Assembly: GCF_900105055.1 (NCBI RefSeq)
Contig: NZ_FNTA01000004.1
Span: 6,107,501 to 6,171,500 of the forward strand
Length of the DNA: 64,000 bases
Direction: 5' to 3'
Source: Amycolatopsis lurida
GTDB lineage: Bacteria; Actinomycetota; Actinomycetes; Mycobacteriales; Pseudonocardiaceae
Position numbers and translations under genes: made by a program
Notes under the pieces: model-generated
Database searches by the model: none
The model's input: the letters and a program-made list of their open reading frames with translations, nothing else
Told to the model about the DNA's origin: nothing
Shown: piece by piece, positions 60,989 to 64,000 of the stretch
Numbering within the stretch: position 1 is the stretch's first letter
Layout: the number at the start of each line of letters is the position of its first letter

Positions 60989-62743
60989 ATGGCGGGCTAT
61001 CGCGTTGTGTGTGGGGTTGACCTGGGCACGCATGGGACATCGCTCGGTTTCGTGCCGTGGATTCCCGGTAAGGAGCAGCCGGGCCGCATCTCGCTGTTCG
61101 AGACCTGGCCGGGTGGCCGGCCTGGGATCGACGTGAAGACGCCGACCGCGGTGCTGATGAACGGTGATCACGTGGTCGCCTGGGGTTTCCAGGCGCTTAC
61201 CCAAGCGGTGCGGTCGCGCGCGAACCGGCCGGGCAGCGGCGTACGGCTGCTGCATGGCTTCAAGATGTCGCTGGCACCGAAGTCGCACGCCGACACCGAG
61301 CGCACCTCGGAGATCGGGTTGGCCGACAACGAGCCGCGGCCGGAGAAGCTGATCGAGGGGTTCCTCACGCACGTGTATGCCACAGCGTTGAGCGAACTTC
61401 GGGACCGCTTCCCTGGCTTGCGGGAAGACGAGGTCCGCTGGTGCATCACGGTGCCGGCGATGTGGGGCGACCGGGAGAAGCACCTGGTCCGGCAAGCCGC
61501 TCACCGAGCAGGGTTTCCCCGCGGTGAGAACGGCGACCAATTGTTGCTGGCGTTGGAGCCGGACGCTGTCGCGCACAACGCCCAGGTCTCCGGCGTCCAG
61601 TACGTGCTGGACGTGGACGGACAGACCCGCGGGAGCTTGGAGAGGAACTCGCGGTTCATGGTCGTGGACGCCGGTGGGGGCACGATCGACATCACCTGTT
61701 ACCACACCGACGAGCACGGATACCTCGCCGAGGTCGACCGCGACGGGATCGCGCAGAGTTCGTTGTACGTCAACCGGGCGCTGACGGATCTTGTCCTAGT
61801 CGATCGCCTCGGCGGTCCGGACGAGTTCCGCCGGCTACGCAAGGATGCACCGCATGCGCTCGAGGAGCTGTTGCATGAGTGGGAGATCGCGAAACGCACC
61901 GTCACCGCGGACAGCACCGACACGATCTGGCTGAGCCTGAAAATGAGCCTGGCCAAGCACCTCACGGACGAGGTAATCGACCGGATCACGGACAGCCAGG
62001 ACGGGGACAACGAGAACATCTGGATCTCGGCTGATGAAGCCCGCAGCGCCTTCGATGCGGTGATCCCGGACATCCTCGCGTTGATAGACCGGAAACTCGC
62101 GGACATGACTGCCCTGGCTGATGTCGAGGAGAAGCCGGTGCTGGTGCTGATGGCGGGTGGCTTCGCCGAATCGGCCTACCTTCGCCACCGCGTCGCACAG
62201 CATCTGCGGGGGCGGGCCGTGGTCGCGGTGACACCGCAGCCTCGGGTGGACGTGGTGGAAGGCGCGGTGCGGTTCGCGTACAACCCGAAGGTGCGGGCGC
62301 GACGCGCGCAATACACGTATGGAACCGATACGTGCATGGCGTTCGAGCACGGCGTGGATCCGATCGATTCGCTCTACCGCAGCCCGCTGAGCGGAGACAA
62401 CTGCAATAAGCGGTTCGCGGTGTTCATCAACGCAGGTGACCTTGTCCCGGTGACGCATGAAGTGCGGCACCACTACTACCCGACCGAGCCAACTCAGGAC
62501 GCGCTGGAATTTGACTTCTACCGCACGAAGGAGCGAAACCCGCGGTATGTGGACAACGAGGGCTGCGAGGAATTCAGCGGATGCAAACTCGTCGTGGACA
62601 TCACCGAGGCGATGCACCTTGATATCGACAAGCGTGGCGTGACCCTCTACATCAAGTTCGGCGAGACAGAGCTCCACGTCCGCGCTGTCTTGGATTTCAA
62701 CGGGAAAGAACACCCTGTTTCACTTCAGTTCAGCACCCGCTGA
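60989..62743 (+). CDS. Hsp70-family protein of HSPA12-like type
   Basis: 584 residues from ATG 60989 with GAGAGGG just upstream. The actin-like ATPase fold is clear: phosphate 1 loop CGVDLGTHGTSLGF (8-20), phosphate 2 VVDAGGGTIDIT (about 224-235), WCITVPAMWG, and adenosine motif LMAGGFAESAYL (about 388). The C-terminal ~150 residues are not a standard DnaK substrate-binding domain but resemble the short beta domain of HSPA12-like proteins (PVTHEVRHHYYPTEPTQ, GVTLYIKFGETELHV). Stand-alone Hsp70-like ATPases in bacterial islands often pair with unknown genes; here a 229-residue protein follows. Role unknown, ATPase likely. Confidence 0.8.
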   Translation: MAGYRVVCGVDLGTHGTSLGFVPWIPGKEQPGRISLFETWPGGRPGIDVKTPTAVLMNGDHVVAWGFQALTQAVRSRANRPGSGVRLLHGFKMSLAPKSHADTERTSEIGLADNEPRPEKLIEGFLTHVYATALSELRDRFPGLREDEVRWCITVPAMWGDREKHLVRQAAHRAGFPRGENGDQLLLALEPDAVAHNAQVSGVQYVLDVDGQTRGSLERNSRFMVVDAGGGTIDITCYHTDEHGYLAEVDRDGIAQSSLYVNRALTDLVLVDRLGGPDEFRRLRKDAPHALEELLHEWEIAKRTVTADSTDTIWLSLKMSLAKHLTDEVIDRITDSQDGDNENIWISADEARSAFDAVIPDILALIDRKLADMTALADVEEKPVLVLMAGGFAESAYLRHRVAQHLRGRAVVAVTPQPRVDVVEGAVRFAYNPKVRARRAQYTYGTDTCMAFEHGVDPIDSLYRSPLSGDNCNKRFAVFINAGDLVPVTHEVRHHYYPTEPTQDALEFDFYRTKERNPRYVDNEGCEEFSGCKLVVDITEAMHLDIDKRGVTLYIKFGETELHVRAVLDFNGKEHPVSLQFSTR

Positions 62744-62772
62744 CCTCTGACTGGTTCGGGAAAGGAAATAGT

Positions 62773-63462
62773 GTGGTCCGGGCAACTGTTGAGAGTGCGA
62801 TGGCCCGCCTTCGGTGGCGTGAGATGGCGCGTCGTCGAAACCGGGAGCCTGTGTTTCTCGCGCCAGAGGGTCATGCTCAACCGCTGGTGGAGTCAGAGCC
62901 GGGCACCTGGGGATGCCCGAGCGAACCAGTACCAGGCGGCAACGTCGTCACGTCACGCCTGGAAGGAACCAGCAGCACGCGCGAGGTGATGGAGCGGCAG
63001 GTCACAGCGGACTTGTTTCACGAATTGAACCCGGTCACGGTAAGATTCGCTCGGGAACATCGGCGCTCGCTGGGGCTGGACCAGCGTAGTGAGCAGGTTG
63101 CTCACCTGATCGCTGTGATAGCGCGGGATCTTTTTGGCGGAACGTGGGACATCGGTGCGCAGGTCCGCGCTTCGCTCGGGCTCGACCCGTGGGCCGCGCA
63201 CGATGGCCTCGACGATCTGGTGAATCGGGCACATGTTCTGCGGAAACGGATCAACCTGAGCAAGGATCTGGAGGTGGACCAGACGGCACAGTCCGGCGAC
63301 CGGCTCGACGAGCAACGCCAGGAGCCGTGGAAGTCTTCGCTGCCCGACGCCCCGATCCGGTTCGTCGTGTTTCCAGGCATGGGCAGCCGCGGGCATGTCC
63401 TGGTCAAACAGCAGGTGTACACGGTGAGCTTGCAGGAGGCGCGAGCTCGCGCCCGGAACTAG
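62773..63462 (+). CDS. Hypothetical protein, partner of the Hsp70-like gene
   Basis: 229 residues from GTG 62773 with AAAGGAAA 8 bases upstream, 29 bases after the Hsp70-like stop, so co-transcribed. A basic, low-complexity N-terminus (about 1-60) leads to a helical region (VMERQVTADLFHELNPVTVR, GLDQRSEQVAHLIAVIARDL, LVNRAHVLRKRINLSKDLEV). No family is recognised. It may be a substrate, adaptor or effector of the Hsp70-like ATPase. Confidence 0.6.
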   Translation: MVRATVESAMARLRWREMARRRNREPVFLAPEGHAQPLVESEPGTWGCPSEPVPGGNVVTSRLEGTSSTREVMERQVTADLFHELNPVTVRFAREHRRSLGLDQRSEQVAHLIAVIARDLFGGTWDIGAQVRASLGLDPWAAHDGLDDLVNRAHVLRKRINLSKDLEVDQTAQSGDRLDEQRQEPWKSSLPDAPIRFVVFPGMGSRGHVLVKQQVYTVSLQEARARARN

Positions 63463-63480
63463 CGCTGTCTGTGATCGGCT

Positions 63481-63524
63481 GGGTAGGCGTGTGGGCGGTG
63501 TTTCAGCTGGCCACGCGCCTACCC
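63481..63524. terminator. Hairpin terminator of the Hsp70-like operon
   Basis: 14-bp arms (63481-63494, 63511-63524) with a single G-T wobble and a 16-base loop, 18 bases after the last stop. No T-run. Confidence 0.6.
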
Positions 63525-63711
63525 GCTAGACCCACATGGCGGGGGTGTCGAGAGTGTGGCGAGTAGGGGCGCCGCGATAGTCGCGAAGGCCTGCGGCCGA
63601 TCTGAGCGATTGCCCGTCGATTGTGAAGGGCTGTTGATGAGAAGTGAACGCTGGCTCGGCGAGCCATGCTGGGAGGACTTCAGCATCTCGGCCTACTGAG
63701 AGTACATGCAA

Positions 63712-64000
63712 CTAGTACGGCAGCCGCAGTGTGTGATCTGGCGGCGTGTCGTGGTCATGAGGACGGCCACCGCGTGATCGACTTCAAGGTGTGTTGGATC
63801 TCGAAGAGGACGCGGTGGCCGCGTCGTGGACTGTAGCTGGTGATCGTCTTGCTCGGTGGCGGGCCGGGTTTGATGACGTGTTTGCGCTGGTGGCGGGGCG
63901 TTTCGCGCAGGCGGACTCGCGGCGGCGGGCGCGGATGTATGTGCTGGGGCTGCTGTCCGGGGCGGAGCGGAAGAACTCCTGGACGCTGGCCGAAAAGGCC
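63712..64000 (+). mobile_element. IS701-family insertion sequence, left end only
   Basis: Starts at CTAG (63712-63715) followed by TACGGCAGCCGCAGTGTGTG, close to the end of the element at 29862 (TACTCCAGCCGCACTTCGTG). The transposase start follows on the plus strand and runs off the window, so the right end and second CTAG cannot be seen. Confidence 0.85.
63791..64000 (+). CDS. IS701-family transposase, N-terminal fragment (continues beyond window)
   Basis: 70 codons from GTG 63791 to the window edge. LARWRAGFDDVFALVAGRFA then RRRARMYVLGLL and KNSWTLAEKA match the N-terminus of the transposase at 29993-31189 (LAAWVTGLDDLFAQVAGRFH, KNGWTLAEAA) with clear divergence, so it is a different IS of the same family. 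No catalytic residues are visible yet. The start is the first in-frame candidate after the terminal repeat. Confidence 0.8.
   Translation, partial: MLDLEEDAVAASWTVAGDRLARWRAGFDDVFALVAGRFAQADSRRRARMYVLGLLSGAERKNSWTLAEKA

Noticed and set aside
29862..64000. Composite transposon formed by the two IS701-family elements
   Set aside because: Their transposase N-termini and terminal repeats differ clearly, so they are separate insertions of related ISs rather than twin ends of one mobile unit.
1..64000. CRISPR arrays, rRNA and tRNA genes
   Set aside because: No regularly spaced direct repeats of CRISPR size and no T-loop/acceptor pairing of a tRNA were noticed by eye; a short tRNA could be missed without a covariance search.
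63712..64000. Reading the right-hand element as a copy of the left one
   Set aside because: Only about half of the visible N-terminal residues agree with the transposase at 29993-31189.

Overview
The window is high-GC DNA (GTG starts, ATGA/GTGA stop-start overlaps, IS701 and IS481 elements) that fits a filamentous actinomycete, plausibly a Pseudonocardiales or Streptomyces relative. That assignment is inference, and no rRNA or tRNA was seen to fix it.

Positions 1-29,493 hold one giant plus-strand operon, already under way at base 1, for a salicylate-capped, thiazoline-type metallophore (pyochelin/yersiniabactin/coelibactin logic). In order it carries a thiazolinyl imide reductase, a VOC protein, a complete Opp/Nik-type importer (lipoprotein, two permeases, one fused double ATPase), a PchF-like terminal NRPS (docking-Cy-A(MT)-PCP-TE), an ABC half-transporter pair of YbtPQ/IrtAB type, an NAD(P)-binding reductase, a protein made of two NRPS-style methyltransferase domains, an AsnB-type amidotransferase, a P450, a salicyl-AMP ligase, and the loading NRPS (ArCP-Cy-A-PCP-Cy-A-PCP). 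Most genes overlap the previous stop by 4 bases. Read as an assembly line: the ligase loads salicylate on the large NRPS, two cyclised residues are added (the second code reads Cys; the first is a Cys/Thr hybrid), the chain passes to the smaller NRPS through an acidic tail and a TubC-type docking domain, and a third cyclised Cys is added, methylated, reduced and released. Salicylate synthase is not in the window.

An IS701-family element (29,862-31,240) ends this region. From 31.2 to 63.7 kb the character changes to an accessory island, with another IS701-family element starting at 63,712. It is rich in probable defence or conflict genes: an Mrr-like restriction enzyme, a Schlafen/AlbA_2 ATPase, a PD-(D/E)XK-like gene pair, a 1,513-residue SF1 helicase-nuclease coupled to a HEPN-like gene, a solitary HEPN-like protein, an HNH / unknown / minimal nucleotidyltransferase operon, an AAA-ATPase, a zinc-ribbon array fused to a Vsr/DUF559-like nuclease, and an HSPA12-like Hsp70 with an unknown partner. 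An IS481 element sits in the middle. Small LPD29 and DUF6573 genes point to a plasmid or integrative element. They are preceded by two copies of a ~240-bp imperfect palindrome.

Non-coding structure is also prominent: several long hairpins between or behind genes, a triple tandem 10-bp operator-like array (47,987-48,016), a perfect 20-bp palindrome (60,507-60,526), a probable leaderless gene (48,269), a gene split by one in-frame amber codon (34,802-35,680), and a transposase whose reading frame shifts exactly at a canonical -1 slippery heptamer (30,056-30,062).
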